This document shows positions 1 to 7,272 of a DNA stretch of 64,000 nucleotides, piece after piece. The DNA comes from Cribrihabitans_A pelagius (GTDB taxonomy: Bacteria > Pseudomonadota > Alphaproteobacteria > Rhodobacterales > Rhodobacteraceae): contig NZ_JBMERR010000012.1 in the NCBI RefSeq assembly GCF_048820915.1, positions 1 to 64,000 on the forward strand. Reading direction: 5' to 3'. Numbering within the stretch: the first letter of the stretch is position 1; every line of letters starts with the position of its first letter. Both the position numbers and the translations under genes were made by a program. The notes under the pieces are model-generated. The model was not told where the DNA came from. It saw nothing but the letters and a program-made list of their open reading frames with translations, and did no database searches.

Positions 1-81
1 CGCCAGCACCTCGCCATCTTCATCGACAACACAGATCGACACGGATTTGACGGACACGTCCAGACCAACATAATGCAACAT
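1..81 (-). CDS. IS110-family transposase, N-terminal fragment (runs off window)
   Basis: Only the first 27 codons lie in the window. They read MLHYVGLDVSVKSVSICVVD and onward, the characteristic opening of IS110-family transposases, whose N-terminal domain is a RuvC-like DEDD nuclease; the Asp of GLDVS would be the first catalytic acid. The start is well supported by an AAGGAG ribosome binding site (89-94 on the plus strand) seven bases upstream. The rest of the gene lies outside, so integrity cannot be judged. The neighbouring lower-GC exporter gene fits an accessory region. Confidence 0.85.
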   Translation of the reverse strand, partial: MLHYVGLDVSVKSVSICVVDEDGEVLA

Positions 82-270
82 GGTCGTTCTCCTTCACGGC
101 TGGTTTTGCTGAGGCCGATCTTATCGGGCCTCGTTCGCCCTGGGAGAGCGGCCGCCGCAAACACACCATGTCATTCGTTGGCCTGTTCGAATTGCAGCTT
201 TGTTGTGTGAAATAGGTTCCGGCTCACCTGAGGTATTGTACACGTCGACGGCAACGGCGATGCTGCAAAG
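82..270 (-). other. Non-coding end of the IS110 element; candidate bridge-RNA region
   Basis: This gap lies upstream of the transposase start. In IS110-group elements the 5' non-coding end is known to encode a structured guide (bridge) RNA. A stem-loop is visible at 111-132: GAGG/CCTC, CC/GG and GAT/ATC pair around a short loop with one bulged G. I cannot define the IS boundary, the RNA ends or the guide loops from one partial copy. The segment must also hold the promoter of the plus-strand exporter that follows. Confidence 0.35.
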
Positions 271-1563
271 ATGGCCACCGAAATCGAGTTCTCTTTTGCA
301 GCACTGAATGATTCAGCGCGACGGCACATTCGCGTGTTTCAGATACACCAGTTCCTTGATCGTTTTGCGATGGGACTGACAGTCGCCGTTGTTGCTCTGG
401 CATTGACTGACCGTGGCATGGACCTCTTTCAAATCTCGCTTCTCTTCGGAGTCTACTCGCTCACGACGATGGCAATGGAGCTGCCGTTTGGCGGGCTCGC
501 CGACAGCATTGGCCGCAAGCCGGTCTTTTTGACGGCGGTCGTCGCCAGCTTGATTTCGCTCGTGCTCTTTCTCTCGACGAGTGATTTCTATGTTCTGGCG
601 CTTTCCTTTGCATTCATCGGTTTTGGACGCGCGCTTCGATCGGGCACGCTTGATGCGTGGTTTGTCGAAACTTTCAAGGCCACCGCGCCTAATGTGGATG
701 TCCAGCCCGCACTGGCCAAAGCGCAATGGGCCAATGCCGTAGGGCTGGCCATTGGCGCCGTCTTGGGAGGCCTACTGCCCGATATTTTGGGCCTGGCCGC
801 GAAAAGCCTTGGGTTCAGCATCTATGATGTGTCCTACGTGGCAAGCTTCGGTGTAATGTTGGGCGTGTTTGTTTTCACGATGTTGGCCATTGTCGAAAAA
901 CCGCGTCCGATGAACGTCACTGCTCTCATGCACGGCTTCGGTAATGTCCCAACGGTGATAAAGGACGCGAGCCTTTTGGCTCTTAAACATCCCGCTCTGT
1001 CGATACTTCTGGCGGCGTTGGCGTTCTTTCTGATGGCAACCAACCCTGTCGAGGTGATCTGGCCGACCCACGCAAAACCCATGTTAGATGAGGGTTACGC
1101 AAACACGGTCATCGGTGTCGTCACTGCGACCTATTTCTTCTCCATCGCTTTCGGCGCATCTCTGTCTCCGCACATCAGCCGGATCTTCAAGCGGCGGCAC
1201 GTCATGACGCTGGCGGCGACCTTTGCTTGCTTGGCAGGCGTTCAGATCGCATTGGCATTGCAAGGCAGTATCATCGGCTTTGTGACAGTATTCGTCCTGT
1301 ACTCTGTGATCCTTGGTGTCAGCGAAACGCCCGCCAGCAGCATTCTGCATCGCTGTGTGGAAGACCGTCAGCGGTCGACCATGCTATCTCTGAGATCGCT
1401 GATACAACAGTTGGGGGCCGCATTGGGCCTGGTGTTGGCCGGAACTGTCGCTGAAATTTACTCTACACCTATCGCATGGACTGTCGGTGCGGTGTTTCTT
1501 TTCACTGCAGTGTTACTGATCTTGGTGTTGGTCAGACGGCTGGCTGTAGAAGCCGACAGCTGA
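271..1563 (+). CDS. MFS transporter (putative drug/metabolite exporter)
   Basis: A 430-residue integral membrane protein of the major facilitator superfamily, of usual length and with about 12 hydrophobic segments. The MFS motif A is visible at residues 74-84 (GGLADSIGRKP), in the loop between helices 2 and 3. The substrate cannot be inferred. The ATG at 271 has no strong ribosome binding site, so the start is uncertain. The gene is visibly less GC-rich than the rest of the window and lies beside an IS110 end, which suggests horizontal acquisition. It is not in an obvious operon; a GC-rich hairpin follows at 1661-1682. Confidence 0.85.
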   Translation: MATEIEFSFAALNDSARRHIRVFQIHQFLDRFAMGLTVAVVALALTDRGMDLFQISLLFGVYSLTTMAMELPFGGLADSIGRKPVFLTAVVASLISLVLFLSTSDFYVLALSFAFIGFGRALRSGTLDAWFVETFKATAPNVDVQPALAKAQWANAVGLAIGAVLGGLLPDILGLAAKSLGFSIYDVSYVASFGVMLGVFVFTMLAIVEKPRPMNVTALMHGFGNVPTVIKDASLLALKHPALSILLAALAFFLMATNPVEVIWPTHAKPMLDEGYANTVIGVVTATYFFSIAFGASLSPHISRIFKRRHVMTLAATFACLAGVQIALALQGSIIGFVTVFVLYSVILGVSETPASSILHRCVEDRQRSTMLSLRSLIQQLGAALGLVLAGTVAEIYSTPIAWTVGAVFLFTAVLLILVLVRRLAVEADS

Positions 1564-1660
1564 CATTAGTGCGCGATGCAGCATAGATTAAGCTGCACCG
1601 AAGCGGTCATCGGCTCCGAACCCCGGTATCGCTCATGTGCACAACGAAATGCAAAGGGCT

Positions 1661-1682
1661 GGGGCGCTGCGGCGCCCCTTTG
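1661..1682 (+). terminator. Possible terminator of the MFS gene
   Basis: A 7-bp perfect GC stem (GGGGCGC/GCGCCCC) with a 4-base loop is followed by TTTGTCC. It sits about 100 bases after the MFS stop codon. The T tract is short, so this is a moderate call. Confidence 0.45.
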
Positions 1683-1730
1683 TCCTTCGGGGTCTCAGTC
1701 GCTAAAAGACTCGGCCCGGAAGGGCTTTTG

Positions 1731-1898
1731 CCGGCGTGGAACAAGGCCGAAGGCCGCTGCTCACCGCCGCCGCGCCCCATCGCGGCGGCGATTTGGCCAA
1801 AGCTGGCCGGTCCTTCGGAAAGGCGCACGGACTCGGCGGGGATAGACTGCCAGCCACTTCCGTCGGGATCGCCCCCGCACGTCGGCAACGCGCGGCTC
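1731..1898 (-). repeat. Family A dispersed repeat, copy A1
   Basis: Read on the minus strand, this segment aligns with 22512-22684 and 57929-58100. Shared blocks include TGGCTGGCAGT followed by an ATCCC run, the string CAAATCGCCGCCGCG, and a terminal GCGGCCTTCGGCCTTGT. It occupies most of the gene-free interval 1564-2053. The shared reading frame found in all three copies is open here too (with GWQSIPAESV). No transposase or terminal repeats are visible. I see no convincing gene in this interval. Confidence 0.75.
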
Positions 1899-2001
1899 TG
1901 CGCGTGCAGGCCCAGGCCGTTTTCTATCGGCGTGCAAATGCGCTTCGTGAACACTTTCTGGTCACGCTGCGGCCGGTGCGGAGACCCCAGCGCACAAGAG
2001 A

Positions 2002-2027
2002 CCGGCGGCAGGTTGCTCCGCCGCCGG
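2002..2027 (-). terminator. Possible terminator of the YHS gene
   Basis: An 8-bp perfect stem (CCGGCGGC/GCCGCCGG) with a 10-base loop. On the minus strand it is followed by TCTCTT, about 26 bases after the YHS-protein stop codon. There is no long T tract. Confidence 0.45.
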
Positions 2028-2053
2028 CCATTTCGCGTGCATGGTGCGCCGCC

Positions 2054-2527
2054 TTACTGCTGCAGCGCGGCCGGCTCCACATCGGCAATCTCGCCCCAAT
2101 TGGTGTCCGCCTTCTCAATGAAGCCGGGGATGTCGCCTTCCCAGCGGTCCTGAATGTCTTCGGAGATGTTCAGGTACAATTCGCCGTCGACAATCTTCCA
2201 CACGGTCGGGTCACCGTCGAACTTGAAGCCCATCGCCGCGCCAAAGGCGCAGTAGCCGCCGTATTCCGGCAGGTAGGCGTCCGGGTTCTTCTCGAACGCC
2301 GCCTTGTTCTCTTCCGAGGCAAAGCGGTAGGTGGCCTCCTCATGGGTGCTGGTGATCTGCCAGTTGCCCTTCTGCGGCGCCCCTTCGGTGAAATAGGCGA
2401 CCGGGTCGTAGCCCTGAAGCGCCAGTCCGGTGGAGGAGGCGTTGAGTTCGACCCCCGCTGCCATGGCCGACGCCGCCAGCGATGCGGAAAGCGCAAGACC
2501 GCCCAGCAGTGTTTTGAAGTTTGACAT
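2054..2527 (-). CDS. Exported YHS domain-containing protein
   Basis: A 157-residue protein with a clear signal peptide (MSNFKTLLGGLALSASLAAS, cleavage likely after AMA) and a YHS-type domain: GYDPVAYF near residue 40, then a FASEENKAAFEKNPDAY segment and YGGYCAFG. YHS domains are small, often metal-linked modules; the role here is unknown. The start is the ATG at 2527, preceded by AAGGACGG; a longer in-frame extension upstream would disrupt the signal peptide. The mature protein should be periplasmic. It is transcribed alone, away from the pyr/plsY cluster. Confidence 0.85.
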   Translation of the reverse strand: MSNFKTLLGGLALSASLAASAMAAGVELNASSTGLALQGYDPVAYFTEGAPQKGNWQITSTHEEATYRFASEENKAAFEKNPDAYLPEYGGYCAFGAAMGFKFDGDPTVWKIVDGELYLNISEDIQDRWEGDIPGFIEKADTNWGEIADVEPAALQQ

Positions 2528-2710
2528 AGGTCCCGTCCTTGTCTGACCGGCCCGCGCGCATGTCAAATGGGATGCGCCCGCGGCCGTGTTACACTCTCTC
2601 GTGCAGCGGTAATTGCCGGCACGGACCCGATGTGGGCGAAGTGCCGTTCACGTTCAAAGCAACTCAATTTGACTGTGCGGTGAGCGGGGCAGCCCTGTGC
2701 AGCCGCGCGC

Positions 2711-2740
2711 AGAATAAAAGCGCCCCGGGGCGGGGCGCTT
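2711..2740 (-). terminator. Intrinsic terminator of the pyrB-plsY operon
   Basis: A 9-bp perfect stem (AAGCGCCCC/GGGGCGCTT, loop of 5) is followed on the minus strand by TTTTATTC, 34 bases after the plsY stop codon. An 11-base G tract (2763-2773) sits between them. This is a classic intrinsic terminator. Confidence 0.85.
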
Positions 2741-2773
2741 CCAAGATGGCCGACAGGAGCAAGGGGGGGGGGG

Positions 2774-3379
2774 TTACTTCTGCCCGATCCGCGGCTCCGT
2801 GCCCGCGCGCAGCCGGGCGATGTTGGCGTTGTGGCGGACAAAGACGGTGACCGCCAGCACCGCCGCCAGCGCCACCACCTCCGGATAACCCAGAAGCCAG
2901 CCCCAAAGCGGCGCCGAAGCGGCCGAAACCAGCGCCCCCAGCGAGGAGATCCGGCTCAGCGCCGCCGCCGCCAGCCAGGTGAGGCAGGCGGCAATGCCCG
3001 CAGGCCACGCGAGCGCCAGCATCAGCCCCAGGAAGGTCGCCACGCCCTTGCCGCCCATGAAGCCCAGCCAGACCGGGAAGCAGTGGCCGAGGAAGGCGGC
3101 AAGCCCCGCGATCTGCGCCGCATCGCCGCCGGCCAGGGAACGGGCCAGCAGCACCGCCGCCGCGCCCTTGCCGCCATCCAGAAGCAGCGTCAGCGCCGCG
3201 GCGGCCTTGCTGCCGGTGCGCAACACGTTGGTGGTGCCGATGTTGCCCGAGCCGATCTGGCGCAGGTTGCCCAGCCCGAAGGCACGGGTGACCAGCAGGC
3301 CAAAGGGCACCGAGCCCAGAAGATAACCCGCGCCGGCCCAGAACAGCAGCAGCGCGGGGGCGGTCTCAAAAAGCGGCAT
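2774..3379 (-). CDS. plsY: Glycerol-3-phosphate acyltransferase PlsY
   Basis: A 201-residue inner-membrane enzyme that transfers the acyl group from acyl-phosphate to glycerol-3-phosphate, the first step of phospholipid synthesis. Family landmarks are present: GYLLGSVPFG near the N-terminus, the IGSGNIGTTNVLR glycine/asparagine loop, LLDGGKGAAAV, and GFMGGKGVATFLG. Length and hydrophobic segments fit PlsY. The ATG at 3379 shares its A with the TGA of the upstream pyrC-like gene and has GGAGAG just before it, so the two are translationally coupled. A TTG one codon upstream is a less likely start. Confidence 0.95.
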   Translation of the reverse strand: MPLFETAPALLLFWAGAGYLLGSVPFGLLVTRAFGLGNLRQIGSGNIGTTNVLRTGSKAAAALTLLLDGGKGAAAVLLARSLAGGDAAQIAGLAAFLGHCFPVWLGFMGGKGVATFLGLMLALAWPAGIAACLTWLAAAALSRISSLGALVSAASAPLWGWLLGYPEVVALAAVLAVTVFVRHNANIARLRAGTEPRIGQK

Positions 3380-4689
3380 CAATCTCTCCGGTAAACAGTT
3401 TCGCCCGCCACATAGGTAGCCAGCACCCGGCCCTGCATGCGCTGGCCGTCAAAGGGGGTGTTCTGCGATTTCGAGCGCAGCTTGAAGCGGTCCAGCACAA
3501 ACGGCACATCCGGGTTGAACAGCACCAGATCCGCGGGCGCGCCCGCGGCAAGCCGCCCGCTTTCCAACCCCAGCCGCCTGGCCGGGTTCAGCGCCATCGC
3601 GCGGAACAGCGCGGGCAGGTCCAGATGGCCTGCATGGTAGAGCCGCAGCGCCGCGGGCAGCAGCGTCTCCAGCGCCACGGCGCCGGCCGCAGCCTCCTCG
3701 AAGGGCAGGCGCTTGCTCTCCTCGTCCTGCGGCGTGTGCATCGAGCTCAGCGTGTCGATCAGCCCGCTCTTCAGCGCGTCCACCACCGCCAGCCGGTCGT
3801 CCTCGGACCGCAAGGGCGGCTTCACCTTAAAGAAGCTGCGGTAGCCCGCCACGTCCAGCTCGTTCAGCGTCAGGTGGTGGATCGAGGTGCCCGCGGTGAT
3901 ATCCAGCCCGTTGGCCTTGGCGCGCTCCAGTGCCGGCAGGGCGCGCGCAGTGGTGATCTGGTCGGCGTGGTAGCGCGCGCCGGTCATCTCCAGAAGCGCG
4001 ATGTCGCGGTCGAGCCCCATCCGCTCCGCCATCGGCGAGACCGCGGGCAGTCCGTAAAGGGCGGCAAGCTTGCCGCTGGTGGCCGCGGCACCCTTGCTCA
4101 GCCCCGGCTCCTGCGGATGCGCGATCACCAGCGCGCCGCAGGATTTTGCATAAGCCAGCGCCCGGCTGAACACCTTGGTGTCACTCACTACGTGATCGCA
4201 GTCGGAGAACGCCACGGCGCCTGCATCCATCAGGAAGCCGATCTCGGTCATCTCCCGCCCCGCGCGCCCCTTGGTCAGCGCCGCCATCGGCAGCACGTTA
4301 ACCGGCGTGTCGGCCTGGGCGCGGCGGGTGACGAATTCCAGCGTCTCCGGGCTGTCGATCGCAGGCGATGTGTCGGGGCGGGTGACGATGGTGGTGACCC
4401 CGCCCGCCGCCGCTGCCAGACCGGCGGATTTGTAGCTTTCCTTGTGCCGCTCGCCCGGCTCGCAGACCTTGACGCCGATGTCCACGATGCCCGGCGCGAG
4501 GCACTTGCCGCGGCAGTCGACATGGGTCACGTCTTCTGACCTGATGTTTCGCGCGCGCAACATTTGGTCAGCATCGCTGTCTCTTTCACCGCGGGCGGCA
4601 ATGCGGCCGTCCTGCACCAGCAGAAAGCCGGGCGCGTCGCTGCCGCTTTCGGGGTCGATCAGACGGGCGTTCAGAAAGAGGGTGGTCAT
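3379..4689 (-). CDS. pyrC: Dihydroorotase homologue, probably catalytically inactive (PyrC-like)
   Basis: A 436-residue protein of the dihydroorotase/amidohydrolase family, encoded in the pyrB operon. It keeps the fold landmarks (APGIVD at 65-70, SIHHLTLNEL near 269, PFEEAAAGAVALET) but not the chemistry. The metal-binding HxH after APGxVD is replaced by G72 and K74, and the catalytic Asp of the usual ATDHAPH motif aligns with Met317 (SSMHTPQ). In other bacteria such pseudo-dihydroorotases assemble with aspartate carbamoyltransferase, and a true PyrC is encoded elsewhere. A structural role with PyrB is therefore inferred. The gene is intact, not a pseudogene. Confidence 0.9.
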   Translation of the reverse strand: MTTLFLNARLIDPESGSDAPGFLLVQDGRIAARGERDSDADQMLRARNIRSEDVTHVDCRGKCLAPGIVDIGVKVCEPGERHKESYKSAGLAAAAGGVTTIVTRPDTSPAIDSPETLEFVTRRAQADTPVNVLPMAALTKGRAGREMTEIGFLMDAGAVAFSDCDHVVSDTKVFSRALAYAKSCGALVIAHPQEPGLSKGAAATSGKLAALYGLPAVSPMAERMGLDRDIALLEMTGARYHADQITTARALPALERAKANGLDITAGTSIHHLTLNELDVAGYRSFFKVKPPLRSEDDRLAVVDALKSGLIDTLSSMHTPQDEESKRLPFEEAAAGAVALETLLPAALRLYHAGHLDLPALFRAMALNPARRLGLESGRLAAGAPADLVLFNPDVPFVLDRFKLRSKSQNTPFDGQRMQGRVLATYVAGETVYRRD

Positions 4690-4754
4690 TGCGGCGGGGT
4701 CCTCTCGAACTGTCCGGCTTGGTCAAATTTCCGGGCTTGGCTACTGCGCGGCAT

Positions 4755-5300
4755 TCAGAACACCAGCGCCCAGATGAGCACCGCGATCAGCGCCATCACT
4801 ATTGCGAACAGCGTGGCGCCGATGCGGCGCGCCTTTTCGCGGGCGGCGCGGGGCGGCAGGGGAGGTGCGGAATAGAGTTCGGCGCTTTCGGTGCTCAGCG
4901 GCGCCGACTCCCAGTTGGTTTGCCGCTCGCCATACGTGCCCTTGAGGGTGATGCTCTGTGCCGGCGTCAGCCGGACTTCGCGGCCGGCAAAGGCGCGGGA
5001 GCGGATCAGCAGCACGTGGCCCTCCAGCGCCTCCAGCATGGCACGGTCTTCTTCGACCTGCGTCTGCGGCACGCCGAGGCCCTCGGTCAGGTAGCCCGCA
5101 AGGCCGATGTCCTCCAGATCCTCCGCCGGAAAGATCTCGACCTGCTCCATGTCCGGTTCGATGCCGGAATTCTCCAGCCCCAGCACCTGCGCCAGCGCGC
5201 CCGGTTCCTTTAGGAAGGCAGCCTGCTCGGGGCGCATCTCCAGCGCGAACAGCCGCACCACGCCGCGCTCGCCTGCCGGGATATGGATGACCTCTGCCAT
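4755..5300 (-). CDS. Tail-anchored conserved hypothetical in the pyr operon
   Basis: A 181-residue protein not assigned to a known family. The first ~115 residues look soluble and acidic (IFPAEDLEDIGLAGYL). A Pro/Ala linker and a basic patch (PPRAAREKARR) follow, and a single C-terminal transmembrane helix (about residues 161-181) ends the protein, so it should be anchored in the inner membrane facing the cytoplasm. It lies 15 bases after pyrB and 65 bases before the pyrC-like gene on the same strand. Co-expression with pyrimidine synthesis is therefore likely, but no function can be given. Confidence 0.75.
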   Translation of the reverse strand: MAEVIHIPAGERGVVRLFALEMRPEQAAFLKEPGALAQVLGLENSGIEPDMEQVEIFPAEDLEDIGLAGYLTEGLGVPQTQVEEDRAMLEALEGHVLLIRSRAFAGREVRLTPAQSITLKGTYGERQTNWESAPLSTESAELYSAPPLPPRAAREKARRIGATLFAIVMALIAVLIWALVF

Positions 5301-5315
5301 TGCCCTGCCTCCGCC

Positions 5316-6278
5316 TCAGACCGCTTTTGCCTGGCTTGCGGCCTGCCGCTCAGTGCGCAGGTTGCGCGCCAGCAGGTCCATCGCCGCCATCCGCACCGCA
5401 ACGCCCATCTCCACCTGCTCCTGGATCACCGAGCGGTTGATGTCGTCGGCGATGGTGCCGTCGATCTCTACCCCGCGGTTCATCGGACCGGGGTGCATGA
5501 CGATGGCGTCGGGCTTGGCGAGCGCCAGCTTCTCGGCGTCGAGCCCGTAGCGGTAGAAATATTCGCGCTCGGACGGGATGAACCCGCCGTCCATGCGCTC
5601 CTTCTGCAGGCGCAGCATCATCACCACGTCGACGTCTTTCAGGCCCTCGCGCATGTCGTCAAAGACCTCCGCACCGAACTCGGCGAAATGGCCGGGCACC
5701 AGGGTGGGCGGGCCGATCAGGCGGATGCGGTTTTCCATCTTGCCGAGCAGGATCAGGTTGGAGCGCGCGACGCGGGAATGCGCGATGTCGCCGCAGATCG
5801 CGATGTTGAGCCGGTGCAGCCGGCCCTTGGCGCGGCGGATCGTCAGCGCATCGAGCAGGGCCTGCGTCGGGTGCTCGTGCCGCCCGTCGCCCGCGTTCAG
5901 CACCGCGCAGTTCACCTTCTGCGACAAGAGGTCCACCGCGCCGGAATGCGGATGCCGCACCACCAGGAGATCCGGGTGCATCGCGTTCAGCGTCATCGCG
6001 GTGTCGATCAGGGTCTCACCCTTTTTGATCGAGCTCGCCTGCATCGCCATGTTCATCACATCCGCGCCCAGCCGCTTGCCCGCCAGCTCGAAACTGGCCT
6101 GGGTGCGGGTGGAGTTTTCGAAGAACATGTTGATCTGGGTGAGCCCGGCCAGTGCGTCGGAATGCTTTTCCGGCCGCCGGTTGAGGTCGACGTAGCTGTC
6201 CGCCAGATCGAGGACCGCGGTGATCTCCTGCGGCTTCAGCGGCTCGATTCCCAGAAGGTGGCGGTGTTCGAAGGACAT
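5316..6278 (-). CDS. pyrB: Aspartate carbamoyltransferase catalytic chain
   Basis: A 320-residue cytosolic enzyme making N-carbamoyl-L-aspartate from carbamoyl phosphate and aspartate, the committed step of UMP synthesis. The carbamoyl-phosphate loop FFENSTRTQASFE is visible near residue 55, with GDIAHSRVARSN in the middle and HPGPMNRGVEI near the C-terminus. The start chosen is the ATG at 6278 (MSFEHRHLLG) with an upstream GGAG; a longer in-frame extension of 19 codons lacks family similarity. No pyrI regulatory subunit is adjacent. The downstream pyrC-like pseudoenzyme suggests a PyrB-PyrC' type complex. Confidence 0.96.
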   Translation of the reverse strand: MSFEHRHLLGIEPLKPQEITAVLDLADSYVDLNRRPEKHSDALAGLTQINMFFENSTRTQASFELAGKRLGADVMNMAMQASSIKKGETLIDTAMTLNAMHPDLLVVRHPHSGAVDLLSQKVNCAVLNAGDGRHEHPTQALLDALTIRRAKGRLHRLNIAICGDIAHSRVARSNLILLGKMENRIRLIGPPTLVPGHFAEFGAEVFDDMREGLKDVDVVMMLRLQKERMDGGFIPSEREYFYRYGLDAEKLALAKPDAIVMHPGPMNRGVEIDGTIADDINRSVIQEQVEMGVAVRMAAMDLLARNLRTERQAASQAKAV

Positions 6279-6396
6279 GGGGGCGGCTCCGCGTGATTTG
6301 CGGGGAGTTATAGGCGGGCCAGGCGCTTGCGGCAAGGCGCTGGGCGCGGCGGGCGCGCTGCGCCGCAGGCGGCAGGAGCGAGGGGTCGGCCCGTCG

Positions 6397-6428
6397 CGCT
6401 CCCCGGAGTATTTCTTACAAAGAAGAAT
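6397..6428 (+). repeat. Family C repeat, copy C1
   Basis: Contains CCCCGGAGTATTTCTTACAA followed by AGAAGAA, matching the GGAGTATTTTT core found at 43001-43054 and 59723-59779, and on the other strand at 28305-28360 and 35837-35900. It lies in the divergent gap between pyrB and the uracil-DNA glycosylase homologue. Confidence 0.7.
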
Positions 6429-6497
6429 GGCTTGATTGTGAAGGGGCGGGGTCCGAGAGGTGTTCCGCTCGGCCTGCGGGCGGGGTAGCTTGTGCGC

Positions 6498-7262
6498 ATG
6501 GAATCGGCATTGGATTACTGGAGCGCCCGGGCGCTGTTGGAGTGGCAGGCGGAGCTGGGCGCGACCGAGGCGCTGGGCGATGCGCCGGTGGACCGCTATG
6601 CGCTGGAACAGGCCGCCCCGAAGCCGAAGCCCGGCGCGGCTCCGCCCCGGCCTGCGAAGCCCAAGCCGGTGGACCCGGCGATGGCGGCGCAGAAGGCGGC
6701 GCGGGCGGCCGCCTCGCTTGACGCCTTGCAGGCGGCGCTAGCGGGGTTTGAGCATTGCGAGCTGAAGAAGGGCGCGCGCAACCTGGTCTTTGGTGACGGC
6801 ACTCCCGGCGCGCGGGTGTTGATCGTGGCGGAAGCGCCCGGGCGCGAGGAGGATCTGGAGGGCAAGCCGGTGGCGGGCCGGGCCCTGGACCTGCTGGACC
6901 GGATGCTGGCGGCCATCGGCCTCAGCCGGGCCGAGAACGTCTACCTTACCAGCGTGCTGCCCTGGCGGCCGCCGCAGAACCGCGATTTGCTGCCCGCGGA
7001 GATCGCGATGCTGACGCCCTTCCTGGAGCGTCACGTCGAGCTTGCGGCGCCGCAGGTGGTGGTGCTGATGGGCAACCTTGGCTGCCAGGCGGGGCTTGGC
7101 AAGCGCGGCATCACCCGGCTGCGCGGGCAATGGGGCAAGGCCTGGGGCAAACCTGCGCTGCCAATGCTGCCCCCCGCGGAGCTGATGGCGCAGCCGCGGT
7201 TGAAGCGGCTGGCCTGGGGCGATCTGTTGGAGCTGAAGGCGCGGCTGGGAGCCCTGACCTGA
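6498..7262 (+). CDS. Uracil-DNA glycosylase (family 4-like) homologue with degenerate active site
   Basis: A 254-residue protein. After a Pro/Lys-rich linker (residues 40-60) the UDG-superfamily domain runs from about 75 to the end, with NLVFGDG, AEAPGREED (111-119), LPWRPPQNRD and GITRLRG. Expected active-site motifs are altered: GxPFVGxxG is GKPVAGRAL (122-130), losing the Phe, and the usual THPAYLL reads LPPAELM, replacing the His by Pro225. Damage-repair activity is therefore doubtful. ATG 6498 was chosen because MESALD is the usual opening as I recall it; GTG 6492 is possible. Metallophosphoesterase, LysE and moaB genes follow on the same strand. Confidence 0.8.
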   Translation: MESALDYWSARALLEWQAELGATEALGDAPVDRYALEQAAPKPKPGAAPPRPAKPKPVDPAMAAQKAARAAASLDALQAALAGFEHCELKKGARNLVFGDGTPGARVLIVAEAPGREEDLEGKPVAGRALDLLDRMLAAIGLSRAENVYLTSVLPWRPPQNRDLLPAEIAMLTPFLERHVELAAPQVVVLMGNLGCQAGLGKRGITRLRGQWGKAWGKPALPMLPPAELMAQPRLKRLAWGDLLELKARLGALT

Positions 7263-7272
7263 GGAGGTAGCT

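Noticed and set aside
1607..1954. 115-codon minus-strand frame across family A copy A1 as an ordinary gene
   Set aside because: There is no ribosome binding site or domain; it is treated as part of the repeat, although the shared frame is noted as a finding.
3379..4689. pyrC-like gene as a pseudogene
   Set aside because: The frame is intact and full length and is coupled to plsY; the missing residues match the known class of non-catalytic PyrC' proteins.
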